The notes under the pieces were generated by a model. The model searched no databases. It worked only from the letters and a program-made list of their open reading frames with translations, and was not told the DNA's origin. A program made the position numbers and the translations under genes. From contig CALUCI010000006.1 of assembly GCA_943914515.1 (NCBI GenBank), positions 1 to 64,000 of the forward strand: DNA of 64,000 bases, given 5' to 3'. The first letter of the stretch is position 1. Each line of letters opens with the position of its first letter. Below are positions 50,555 to 58,560 of the stretch, piece after piece. The DNA comes from an uncultured Pseudomonas sp. (GTDB taxonomy: Bacteria > Pseudomonadota > Gammaproteobacteria > Pseudomonadales > Pseudomonadaceae).

Positions 50555-52520
50555 AGATCAGGCTGGTGTTCGCGGCGATCAGGTCATGCATGGTGGTGGT
50601 GTGGATCATCGTGCCGATCTCTCCTGGCCCCGGTACCGGCGCATGTGGCAACCAGGCGGCGTTCAAGGCCAGGCGCAAGGTGTTGTCGCCAACCACCTCG
50701 TAGACATGTCCGACGTTGGCAACCTGCGCGGATATGCGCCGGGTGTTCTCCCAGCCACGGTCCTCGACCATGTTCGCGTGCATCAGCGACTGGTTGTCGG
50801 CATCCATTGGCACATGGTCGACATCCGTCAGGGCATGACCGAGTTCGTGGGGCAGGATGGTGTAGGAGAGATCCAGCCTGGCGTTCATTTCGGTCGCGTT
50901 CATCGTGATGCAGTTATGGACCGAAGCATCGATACCTACGCCGCGGCCGACAAGGTCCTGCAAGGTCATGGTGGTCAGCCCGCCGCGCGTTTGATTCACC
51001 ACGAAGATGCTGATGTGCTGATGGTTCAGCAGCCGTGACTTGAACAACTGGCGGCGCATGGGGTAACCGCCTTTGCGCAAGATCGAGGCGGGTTGCTCGT
51101 CGGGTACCTTGGCGACGTTGAACTGGATGCATTCGACTGGTTGCGCCTTGTCCTGATCTTTCGCCGGGGTCAGTTGGGTGATCCGGGCCGTCCCGTTCTG
51201 CGCGACGATGCTGATATCCACGCTGCCCTGGGCCTCGCCGTGCTCCGCGAAGTTCTGACTGGCGGTAGCGGTGAACACTTGCTGCTGACCGATTGGCGGC
51301 TGATTGATCGCGGCCACCAACAGCAAGGCCGTCTGCATGGGTGTGTTGTTTGCCGGGATGAGGATCGGCCCGATGACCTGAGCAGTGGGCGCACCATTGG
51401 CCGGATGTTGGGTCAGCGTGAACCCGACCCGGCCTTGCCGGGTGATGTCGGCAGACGTGCCGGCAGCGTTCCGGCCGGTGGGGCCGGGGAGGTGATGCTC
51501 GGTGCGTTCGGCGACGGTCAGCATGTCGGAGGGCGGGTCGATGATCTGTAGCGAGTTGATCACGAAACTCAGTTCTTCCTGCGCATAGATCCTGCGGCAA
51601 TTGACCTGCACGCGCGCGGTGAACTCGGCGACGGATACCAGCGGCTGACCGGTTTGTGGATTGCGGAGGATGAACCCGTCCAGCGCGACACTCCTGCCGC
51701 GCGGCAGCGGTACCGAGTGCCAGGCCTTGATGCAGCGCGTGCCGGCGGCGTTGGGGCACTCGCTGTCCTCGTAGACCGCCCGTACTCGCTGGTCGAGAAT
51801 CTGGATGTCCGGCCCGCCACCGGTGGCGTCGAACAGGTCCGTTACCAGCAGAGTCTGGTGCGGGCGCATGTCTTTGTCTTCTTCCCAGGACACCAGCCGC
51901 AGTTCACTCGACCAGAACCGCCCGGCGGGGAGGCGGGCGAGGTGCTCGGCAGTCACCCAAAGCGTGCGCCGGTCGCGGGTGGCGCCTGCGGCAAAGCGCT
52001 GGTGGCCGATCACCAGCGCGCCGGCGTAGAGCGGTTGCAAGGCTTCGAGGTAGACCGGCACGGTGGTGCCGGTAGCGCCGGGGTCGTTGACCTCGATACT
52101 GAAGGTGCATGGGTCACGGGCAGACTGCGCGTCGAAGTCGCGCTGGTTTTCGTCACACCAGCCAGGCCCGCCCGTGATCTCCACCGACTGCGGCACGAAG
52201 CGACTGATGCCGATGGCTGCCGGCACGGTCACCGCCGTGGTGTTGGCGCCCTGTTTGCGTATCAGACTGATGGTCGCCGGCTGTGGCGCGACCACTGGCC
52301 ACTTCCAGCGCACGGTCCAGCGCCGCCCGGTAGCGATCTTGCTGTAGACCCAGGTGTCGCGGAAGGCGGGGATGGTGATCTGGTCATTGACCTGCAGTGG
52401 CGCGTCGAGAAAGGCCGCATTGGCGGGGCGCGACCGCAGTGTGCCGCAGTTGCTGTAGCCGTGCGTCCTGGCGATGGAACACAGGGTATCGCCCGCGCGG
52501 GCACTAACGAGGTAGGTCAT
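50541..52520 (-). CDS. LysM protein with HELGH zinc-protease motif (candidate T6SS effector)
   Basis: 659 residues from ATG 52520, overlapping the upstream gene by 17 bases. Residues 1-48 form a LysM-like peptidoglycan-binding domain (YLVSARAGDTLCSIARTHGY; VNDQITIP). A long beta-rich middle region has no recognisable family. Near residue 555 the sequence LPHELGHALTDVDH supplies a zincin HExxH with downstream Asp/His candidates for a third ligand, followed by an MHANMVEDRGWE helix. No signal peptide, although it seems destined for another compartment, which together with the DUF4123 chaperone gene suggests type VI delivery. The protease activity and target are inference. Confidence 0.7.
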   Translation of the reverse strand: MTYLVSARAGDTLCSIARTHGYSNCGTLRSRPANAAFLDAPLQVNDQITIPAFRDTWVYSKIATGRRWTVRWKWPVVAPQPATISLIRKQGANTTAVTVPAAIGISRFVPQSVEITGGPGWCDENQRDFDAQSARDPCTFSIEVNDPGATGTTVPVYLEALQPLYAGALVIGHQRFAAGATRDRRTLWVTAEHLARLPAGRFWSSELRLVSWEEDKDMRPHQTLLVTDLFDATGGGPDIQILDQRVRAVYEDSECPNAAGTRCIKAWHSVPLPRGRSVALDGFILRNPQTGQPLVSVAEFTARVQVNCRRIYAQEELSFVINSLQIIDPPSDMLTVAERTEHHLPGPTGRNAAGTSADITRQGRVGFTLTQHPANGAPTAQVIGPILIPANNTPMQTALLLVAAINQPPIGQQQVFTATASQNFAEHGEAQGSVDISIVAQNGTARITQLTPAKDQDKAQPVECIQFNVAKVPDEQPASILRKGGYPMRRQLFKSRLLNHQHISIFVVNQTRGGLTTMTLQDLVGRGVGIDASVHNCITMNATEMNARLDLSYTILPHELGHALTDVDHVPMDADNQSLMHANMVEDRGWENTRRISAQVANVGHVYEVVGDNTLRLALNAAWLPHAPVPGPGEIGTMIHTTTMHDLIAANTSLIFTPR

Positions 52521-52845
52521 CGTCCTGCTCACTCATCAATGAGGCGGCTTGTTGCTCCAGCCGCGGAAAGGTCAGCGTGCCGTCGCTGGAAGGGTCGATG
52601 CCGTCCACGCCGGCCAGCCCGTTCTCGTCGAGCTGGCCTTCGAGCACCGTGCCGTCCTGCAATTCGAGGCGAAAGGGTTCGTTGGCCATGGGCTTGCCGT
52701 CGGCGTCGACCAGGCGAATCTCCACCCAGGTTTGCTGTTTGCAGGCGACCACCGGCTCGGAGGGCGATTGCGCACGAAAGTTGGCATCCGCTGCCGCGCC
52801 ACTGCGTTGCAGTGCCGTTGCGTTGTCAGTCATGGGGGTGGTCAT
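52504..52845 (-). CDS. Small Ig-like T6SS-associated protein
   Basis: 113 residues from ATG 52845 (52833 possible). WVEIRLVDADGKPMANEPFRLELQDGTVLEGQLDENGLAGVDGI, taken in pieces, is the short beta-sandwich motif that recurs at the ends of VgrG/PAAR proteins and beside T6SS toxins, usually as a spike or effector adaptor. Disordered N-terminus (about 30 residues) and acidic C-terminus. Both ends overlap the neighbouring frames, so it is translated as part of the five-gene unit. Confidence 0.65.
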   Translation of the reverse strand: MTTPMTDNATALQRSGAAADANFRAQSPSEPVVACKQQTWVEIRLVDADGKPMANEPFRLELQDGTVLEGQLDENGLAGVDGIDPSSDGTLTFPRLEQQAASLMSEQDDDLPR

Positions 52846-53248
52846 TGGGGAGAACCTGTGCGGTGACGGGTTGCGCGACGGCATGCAGTCCACGGCCTTC
52901 GGCTGCATGCTCGACGGCGGTGAGGTACAGCCGGTTGATCTTCAATGTCGCCCCGAGACGCGGGTCGTCGAGTATCGCGGTGGCCCAGGGCAGCGACGGG
53001 TCTTTATCGAAGGCCAGGCCAAAAATGCAGGCCAGGTTGAAGTACTTGCTGATGTCGCGTTCGGTACTCAACTGATGCGTCGCGGCCCGCTCGACAATGC
53101 TCGCCACCAGGGCCTCCAGGGCGGGCGAGGGCAAGCCTTCGAACTGGGCTGGAAAATGCTCGCGCCCGTGAGCGGCGAGTTGCGCGTGGAAGGCGCGCTG
53201 CCTGTGTTGTCCGAGAATGGTCATCTGTTCGGCAGTGACTACCAGCAT
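52826..53248 (-). CDS. Hypothetical T6SS-cluster protein
   Basis: 140 residues, mainly helical: MTILGQHRQRAFHAQLAAHG, VASIVERAATHQLSTERDIS, FNLACIFGLAFDKDPSLPWA. I recall this type of small protein next to VgrG-linked toxin genes, where it may act as a chaperone or accessory factor; I cannot name the family. No signal peptide. It lies between the DUF4123 gene (about 68 bp gap) and the Ig-like gene (overlap). Confidence 0.65.
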   Translation of the reverse strand: MLVVTAEQMTILGQHRQRAFHAQLAAHGREHFPAQFEGLPSPALEALVASIVERAATHQLSTERDISKYFNLACIFGLAFDKDPSLPWATAILDDPRLGATLKINRLYLTAVEHAAEGRGLHAVAQPVTAQVLPNDHPHD

Positions 53249-53315
53249 TTCCGCTTCCTTGCGCGAGCCTGTGAAAAATCATCTTAGGTGAACAAGCCCG
53301 CTCTCCGGGCATGCG

Positions 53316-53861
53316 CTACAACGTCCCGGCCTCGAAAACCTGCCACTGCCTGCCTTGCTCCAGCTCGACGATCAACCGCCGCGTGGGGCCGAGCAGCGCC
53401 CTGTATTGGCGTTCGCTGCAGGTTGGCAGAAACACGGCCAGCACCCGTGGATCGTAAAAGCGGAACATCACCAGCCGCTGATCTGCGGTACGCACCCTGA
53501 GGAACTTCTTGCAGTGCAGGCGTAGCTGATCCAGCGACAGCGCTTTGGGTGCCACGATCAGGATGCCCCAGGCATTGCCCCAGCCCGCTTGCAGCAGTGC
53601 CAGGCTGGCCGGGGACAGCTCCGTCAGGTGCACCAGCCATGGCGCCGCGGCCCGCAGGCGCGGCGTCAGCGGGTCGGAGTACAGGCATCGGGAGGCGAGC
53701 GGGCTGCGTTCCAGCAACTCGACGATGGCCGGGTCTCGGGCGCCGTCCAGCAACCAGTAAACCTGATCGTCCGTTGATGGTTCGCCCTGCGGCCACAGTA
53801 ACGGCGACAGTTGTTCGAGCAGCGTTGGCGGCGGTGTATCCACTGTGTTCATCCCGTTCAT
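53316..53861 (-). CDS. DUF4123 T6SS effector chaperone
   Basis: 181 residues from ATG 53861, which overlaps the previous stop (ATGA). Characteristic DUF4123 features: VYWLLDGARDPAIVELL near residue 35, APWLVHL, GNAWGILIVAPKALSLDQLRLHCKKFLRVR (in pieces), then MFRFYDPRVLAVFLP. These proteins (Tap/Tec chaperones) load toxins onto VgrG or PAAR spike proteins. Neither vgrG nor PAAR is in the window, so the module would use a spike encoded elsewhere. Confidence 0.85.
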   Translation of the reverse strand: MNGMNTVDTPPPTLLEQLSPLLWPQGEPSTDDQVYWLLDGARDPAIVELLERSPLASRCLYSDPLTPRLRAAAPWLVHLTELSPASLALLQAGWGNAWGILIVAPKALSLDQLRLHCKKFLRVRTADQRLVMFRFYDPRVLAVFLPTCSERQYRALLGPTRRLIVELEQGRQWQVFEAGTL

Positions 53862-54547
53862 GCATTGCGCTCGCACACTTCACAGAAGGCAGTGCCGGTA
53901 ACGGCAGCCTGCTCGAGTACCTGGGCTTGTTCGTCCTGTACTGCTTCGCGTTGCTGCTGTCCGGCGTTATCGACAGCGGGCGCCTTGGAAGACTTGGCCA
54001 ACTCACAGATTTCGCACAGCGGTGCTGCGGTTTGTGCTGCTTGCTCCAGCATCTCCGCCAGCTTGTCCTGAGCCGCGGCCTGTTCTGGCGACTGCGTTTC
54101 GGCAACCTGCGGCGGCGCCGTCGGGGGCGAAACCGGGGCAGGCTGAGGCGGGCTTGTCGGCGTGATGGCGGCTGGCGTCGGGCGTTCGGGGCGGACAACC
54201 ACCGGGGTGGCGAGGGCGGCGTCGAGGCGGGCGGCCGGTTGGGTCTTGCGGCTATAGACATCGGCACGCAGACCGCCAAACCGTAGCTCATGGATCACCT
54301 GGTGCAGCACCTGTTCATCACTGAGCCGGTGTACCTGAAGGGCCTGGCTGGCCAGTGCCTTGCGCAACTCATAAAGCTGTCCGGCTCCGCGCAGGTGGCG
54401 TTGCACGAAGGCGTCGGCCTGCCAGGGCTCATGCAGATCGACTCGATGCTGCCAGGCCAGGGTGTCGCTATCGAAATGGCCGACGCCAAACTCCGCGCAG
54501 TCGCACAGTTCGATGCGCTCGGCACCCTCTGCAATGCATAACCGCAT
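53858..54547 (-). CDS. Proline-rich T6SS-cluster protein with two CxxC repeats
   Basis: 229 residues, first gene of the five-gene minus-strand unit. The N-terminal 100 residues are globular (ERIELCDCAEFGVGHFDSDT; FVQRHLRGAGQLYELRKALA). A proline/threonine/glutamine linker (about 115-160) is followed by two copies of an LEQAA...FCE(I/V)CE module: LEQAAQTAAPLCEICE and LEQAAVTGTAFCEVCE, each with a CxxC. Two CxxC pairs may bind one zinc. The family is not recognised, but the context marks it as a probable adaptor of the DUF4123 module. Confidence 0.65.
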   Translation of the reverse strand: MRLCIAEGAERIELCDCAEFGVGHFDSDTLAWQHRVDLHEPWQADAFVQRHLRGAGQLYELRKALASQALQVHRLSDEQVLHQVIHELRFGGLRADVYSRKTQPAARLDAALATPVVVRPERPTPAAITPTSPPQPAPVSPPTAPPQVAETQSPEQAAAQDKLAEMLEQAAQTAAPLCEICELAKSSKAPAVDNAGQQQREAVQDEQAQVLEQAAVTGTAFCEVCERNA

Positions 54548-54698
54548 GGTCCTTCCCTGGAGACGTGCCTTGCCCAGCTATACGGAATGAGCTGGTTTGT
54601 GTCAATGCGCCACTACGTGGCGGATGCCTGACTACACTCACCATCGGGCTGGAACGCTCCGACGGGATTGAAAGAACAGGGAAGGCAGGAGGATCAAT

Positions 54699-56138
54699 AT
54701 GGGTATCGCTCGCGCAGTGGTGGTCATGCTGGCGTTTGTCGTGGTGTCGGGTTGCACGCTTCACAAGCAGTGGCGAGAAGACACGGACGTGTGCGTGATT
54801 ACCGCGTCAGAAGAGGAAAGCGAACTGTGTCAGGGGGCGCAACTTCAAAGGTTCAGCGGGGCTGCTGAATATACGGTCGGCTACGTCGAGTTGCGCGACC
54901 GCGGCGAATTGTTCAGCCGGCCGCAAATGAACAATGTGCTCGATGCGCTCTACGAAAAAGCCGGCAAGGGTGACGTGCTGATGGTGGTCTTTGCCCACGG
55001 CTGGAACCATCGGGCGAAGGAAGGTGATGGAAACATCTATACCTTCAGGAAGGTGCTCGAAAACGCCGCCCTCACTGAACAGAAGAGTGCTGCAAAAGAG
55101 CAACGGCCAGCCCGGGAAGTGTTTGGTGTGTATGTCGGCTGGAGAGGGTTGTCGCTGAAAGTGCCGGTGCTGGAATTCCTCACCTTCTGGGACCGCAAGA
55201 ATACTGCGGCACAGGTAGGTACCGGGGATGTGACTGAACTGCTCAGTCGCATCGAGTTGGTGAAACGCACCAAAGACGCGGTCAAAGTCCGGGAGCGTGT
55301 AGAGGCCGTGACTGCGCGCTGCGAGAACGTGAAACAAGAGCAATGCACGCGCGATCTGAATCTGGCAAAGACGGTCAGGAGCGATACTCGGCTCGTTGTG
55401 ATCGGCCACAGTTTCGGTGGGTTGGTGATGCAGTCGGCAATAGACCGGATTCTGATTGATCGGGCGATCAGGACCAGCGCTGCAGACTCGGGTGTGCAGG
55501 GCAGCATCGAGGGTTTCGGCAATCTGCTGGTGCTGATCAACCCTGCATTCGAGGCTCAACGCTTCAATTCGCTGTTTCAGATCCAGGATGAACGAAAAAC
55601 CTATCTGGACGACCAGCTACCGGTCGAACTGGTGCTCACCTCCCGCGTGGACTACGCGACCAAGTTCGCCTTCCCGGCGGGCCGGGCCGTTTCCACGACG
55701 TTCGAGAAAGAGGGGTGGGATTCGAAGAACCTGACAGCCCTCGGTCACTATGAGCCGTTCGTGACCCATGAACTGAGCACGCCCCCAGCGCAACTGGAAG
55801 GGCTTGAGCAGTACGCCGATTGTTTCAATGATCCCAAGACCATCGCCCAGTCCTGGTTTTCCGGCGACCAGCAGGGCAACCGGCATATTCTGGGTGGCCT
55901 CGTGCTTGAACGAAAACAACTCTCCGAGCGCTCGCCGTTTCTCAACGTCAAGGTATCGGGTGATCTGATCACCGGGCACAACGATATCGACGACCCCCTC
56001 GTGATCCAGTTCGCCTCGCGGATGATCAACCTGTCTGCGATGACGGAGAACCAGAAGCAGTCGGCGGCGGTCAGCGCGAAGAGCCTTCAGGCAGGCGCAG
56101 GGTCCAGCTTGCGGACGTGTGATTTGCCGCTGCGTTAG
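54699..56138 (+). CDS. Lipoprotein alpha/beta hydrolase
   Basis: 479 residues. A lipoprotein signal (VVVMLAFVVVSGC) predicts lipidation at Cys19. The hydrolase core includes LMVVFAHGWNHRAKEGDGN, VYVGWRGLSL, and the nucleophile elbow LVVIGHSFGGLVMQSA with a serine. The acid/His residues are in the C-terminal half, with VSGDLITGHNDIDDPLV as a likely His site. Alpha/beta-hydrolase lipoproteins of this kind often accompany T6SS genes. It is divergent from the DUF4123 operon, so it may be part of the same island (for example an envelope lipase or a protective protein), which is inference. Confidence 0.8.
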   Translation: MGIARAVVVMLAFVVVSGCTLHKQWREDTDVCVITASEEESELCQGAQLQRFSGAAEYTVGYVELRDRGELFSRPQMNNVLDALYEKAGKGDVLMVVFAHGWNHRAKEGDGNIYTFRKVLENAALTEQKSAAKEQRPAREVFGVYVGWRGLSLKVPVLEFLTFWDRKNTAAQVGTGDVTELLSRIELVKRTKDAVKVRERVEAVTARCENVKQEQCTRDLNLAKTVRSDTRLVVIGHSFGGLVMQSAIDRILIDRAIRTSAADSGVQGSIEGFGNLLVLINPAFEAQRFNSLFQIQDERKTYLDDQLPVELVLTSRVDYATKFAFPAGRAVSTTFEKEGWDSKNLTALGHYEPFVTHELSTPPAQLEGLEQYADCFNDPKTIAQSWFSGDQQGNRHILGGLVLERKQLSERSPFLNVKVSGDLITGHNDIDDPLVIQFASRMINLSAMTENQKQSAAVSAKSLQAGAGSSLRTCDLPLR

Positions 56139-56235
56139 TGCCAACTGTAGTGCTGCCTCTGCTCCCCAGTTGCGCCCGGCCGGCATCGCACTAAAATAAT
56201 GGCCATTTGCCAAATAACCAGCAGGGAGCAGGGCC

Positions 56236-57504
56236 ATGAAGCGGCTTGCCGGAAGCGTGATGTTGCTGGCTGCATTCAGTGTCGGGGGCTGCATGACGGC
56301 CCCGGCGACCCATGTCGCGGCCCCGGCGTGGGTCTCCACCTCCACGGCAAGCAAGCAGGAGATCTGGGGCGTCTACGATGGGCTGGCCGGCACCACCTGG
56401 TCAGCGCCGAATGCCTATGTGTTGTTCTATCGCTGGGCGGTGCCGGGGCAGGTGCTGGTCGAAGAATTCCGGCACCCGACGACGGGCGAACTGTCTGGCA
56501 CCAACACCATCGTGCCCGGCCCGGCGCCGGGCAGGCTGACGCTCACCTCGTCGGTGGCCAACATGCAATGGACCGGCACCCTCGACGGCAAGGGCAACGC
56601 CCTTTTTGCCCGTGACGGCCTTATGCGCATGCCGATGCGCACCGGTCGCACGGCTTCCGGCGATCTCTTTCAGGAGAAAGTCACCCTGGACGGCGTCAGG
56701 GTCGCGAGCGTGGACAGCTCGACGATCTACAGCCCTCTGGGCAAAGCCGCAGTGGACAATTCCGCAGTTGTTGCACCTGCAACCCCTGCGTCAGTTGTGG
56801 CCACGACTTCCCCGTCAGCCACCACCAGTGCTTCCTCCGTGAGCGAAACCCCAGGTTCCGGCTGGACGGCAGAGTCCCAGGCCAGCCTTGATCGCACCCT
56901 CGACAACCTTGCCCGGCAAGCCGCGCAGGAGCGTGCCAGCGTGCAAGACCCGCAGCCCGGGCCGAGTACGCAAAGCACGGCAAACACACTGGCCGGGCAG
57001 AGTACCGAGGCCGAGCAGGACGCGGTCGTGGCCAGGGCGATGGCGCAGGCGCGCCAGGTGGCGCGGGAGGCCGGAGACGAAGGTGCCGTCGATCGGGCGA
57101 TCAGCGACATGAACAGGTTCCTCGACCAGCAAGCGCAGGCCAGCAAGCCGCCAGTGCAAAGTACCCAGCCGGCGAAAGTCAGCAGCCAGGCGCCGTCTAG
57201 TGAAACGGTGAATTTCTCTTACATGGGCTGCGTCGTGGACGAGTTTGCCGTCAGGACAACCTACATTTCGAACATTGCCAGGATCGTTCACCTGGGTGAT
57301 CAACAGCGCTGGAACGAGGAGTTCTTCCGTCGGCATGTCGCCGAAGCCTATGACCGCGACCTGTCCAAACTTCATGCCTACTGTGCTCTGGACCGGAATG
57401 AACAGGCCGGCCTCGAACGACGACTCAACGGCACGCGAAAGCAGCATGCGCGCCAGGGGATTCCAATCATCGAAGTCGACTGGAGCCCTGAGAAGCGGTT
57501 CTGA
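56236..57504 (+). CDS. Lipoprotein of unknown function
   Basis: 422 residues with lipobox SVGGC at about residue 19. The N-terminal domain (about 40-160: IWGVYDGLAGTTWSAPNAYV, RWAVPGQVLVEEFRHP, LDGKGNALFARDGL) looks like a small beta-barrel/lipocalin-like unit. A low-complexity Ala/Ser/Gln region (about 175-310) is followed by a C-terminal helical domain ending VDWSPEKRF. No family recognised. AGGGAGCAGGGCC before the ATG is a good ribosome site. It follows the hydrolase lipoprotein by about 100 bp. Confidence 0.7.
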   Translation: MKRLAGSVMLLAAFSVGGCMTAPATHVAAPAWVSTSTASKQEIWGVYDGLAGTTWSAPNAYVLFYRWAVPGQVLVEEFRHPTTGELSGTNTIVPGPAPGRLTLTSSVANMQWTGTLDGKGNALFARDGLMRMPMRTGRTASGDLFQEKVTLDGVRVASVDSSTIYSPLGKAAVDNSAVVAPATPASVVATTSPSATTSASSVSETPGSGWTAESQASLDRTLDNLARQAAQERASVQDPQPGPSTQSTANTLAGQSTEAEQDAVVARAMAQARQVAREAGDEGAVDRAISDMNRFLDQQAQASKPPVQSTQPAKVSSQAPSSETVNFSYMGCVVDEFAVRTTYISNIARIVHLGDQQRWNEEFFRRHVAEAYDRDLSKLHAYCALDRNEQAGLERRLNGTRKQHARQGIPIIEVDWSPEKRF

Positions 57505-57557
57505 CAACGTCCGCGGCAGTCATCGAGGCAACTTGCATAGTCGGTACTTGGAAAGGA

Positions 57558-57998
57558 ATGAAGCACGTGGTCGGGGAATACAACCTGGTATTGATTGTTG
57601 GCGCGGTGCTTAGCCTGCTGGCTGCCGCGCTGCATGTCGGAGCGATTATCGTCGGGCCTGCCGGCTACCGTTTTTTCGGCGCGGGTGAACGCTTTGTCCG
57701 GGCCGTCGAGGCGGGCAAGGTGTTCCCCGCCGTGGTCACCTCCGGCATTGCCCTGGTGCTGCTGGTCTGGGCTTTGTATGCCTTGTCGGGCGCGATGGTG
57801 ATTGATCGCTTGCCACTTTTACGTCCGGCACTGGTTGGCATAACGTTGGTCTATCTGGCACGAGGGCTGATCGGGCCTTTCCTGTTGCTCAATACCGGCA
57901 GAAGCCTTTCGTTCATTGTCATCAGTTCGCTCATCTGTACCGGGGTCGGGCTCGTGCATTGCGTGGGGCTGGTGCAGATGTGGGGGCGTCTGGGCTAG
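57558..57998 (+). CDS. Small inner-membrane protein, function unknown
   Basis: 146 residues with four hydrophobic segments: LVLIVGAVLSLLAAALHVGAI, AVVTSGIALVLLVWALYAL, PALVGITLVYLARGLIGPFLL and FIVISSLICTGVGLVHCVGLV. It resembles the many four-helix Pseudomonas membrane proteins without known role. GGAAAGG lies just before ATG 57558. It ends about 47 bp before the MerR gene on the same strand. Confidence 0.7.
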   Translation: MKHVVGEYNLVLIVGAVLSLLAAALHVGAIIVGPAGYRFFGAGERFVRAVEAGKVFPAVVTSGIALVLLVWALYALSGAMVIDRLPLLRPALVGITLVYLARGLIGPFLLLNTGRSLSFIVISSLICTGVGLVHCVGLVQMWGRLG

Positions 57999-58045
57999 TT
58001 AGCTGGAGTCGGTTTTCGCGGCGCGCATGGTTTGTGAGGTAGAGC

Positions 58046-58474
58046 ATGAGAATTGGCGAACTGGCAAAAATCAGCGGATTGGCGCCGTCACGCATCCGTT
58101 TTTACGAGGCCAGCGGCCTGATCAGCCCGGCAGCGCGCAAAGCCAACGGGTATCGGGACTATGCAGCTGACACCCGGTGGATTCTGCAGATCATCACCGG
58201 TGCGCAGGCGGCGGGTTTTTCATTGGAAGAAATCCGCCAGTTGCTGCCGACGACGACCAGCGGCTGGCAGCATGACGCGTTGCTTGAGGGGCTAAAACGC
58301 AAGGTTGAGGAAATCACCCTCCTGCAGCAGCGCCTGGCCCAGAACAAAGCCCAGCTATTGCTGGTCATCGAGGGCATCGAGGGCAAGCCCGAAGGCATGG
58401 CGTGTGCAGACAACACCCAGTTGTTGCTGCATCGCCTGCGTGAGGAACGCGACGCGGTGGATTCCGCTCGTTGA
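58046..58474 (+). CDS. MerR-family transcriptional regulator
   Basis: 142 residues. MRIGELAKISGLAPSRIRFYEASGLI is the canonical MerR helix-turn-helix start, followed by RKANGYRDY and LQIITGAQAAGFSLEEIRQLL (helix and dimerisation), then a helical C-terminus with one Cys (ACADNTQLLLH). The single Cys resembles neither metal nor SoxR patterns, so it is probably an organic effector type. It lies 86 bp upstream of the Old Yellow Enzyme gene, which it most likely controls. Confidence 0.9.
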   Translation: MRIGELAKISGLAPSRIRFYEASGLISPAARKANGYRDYAADTRWILQIITGAQAAGFSLEEIRQLLPTTTSGWQHDALLEGLKRKVEEITLLQQRLAQNKAQLLLVIEGIEGKPEGMACADNTQLLLHRLREERDAVDSAR

Positions 58475-58560
58475 ACACTCTGCCCATCGTGGCGAAAAGG
58501 GGGTTGACCTTAAAGTCGGGTTCAATCTTAAGGTGGTCCCACGCCACGTGAGGACTGCCC

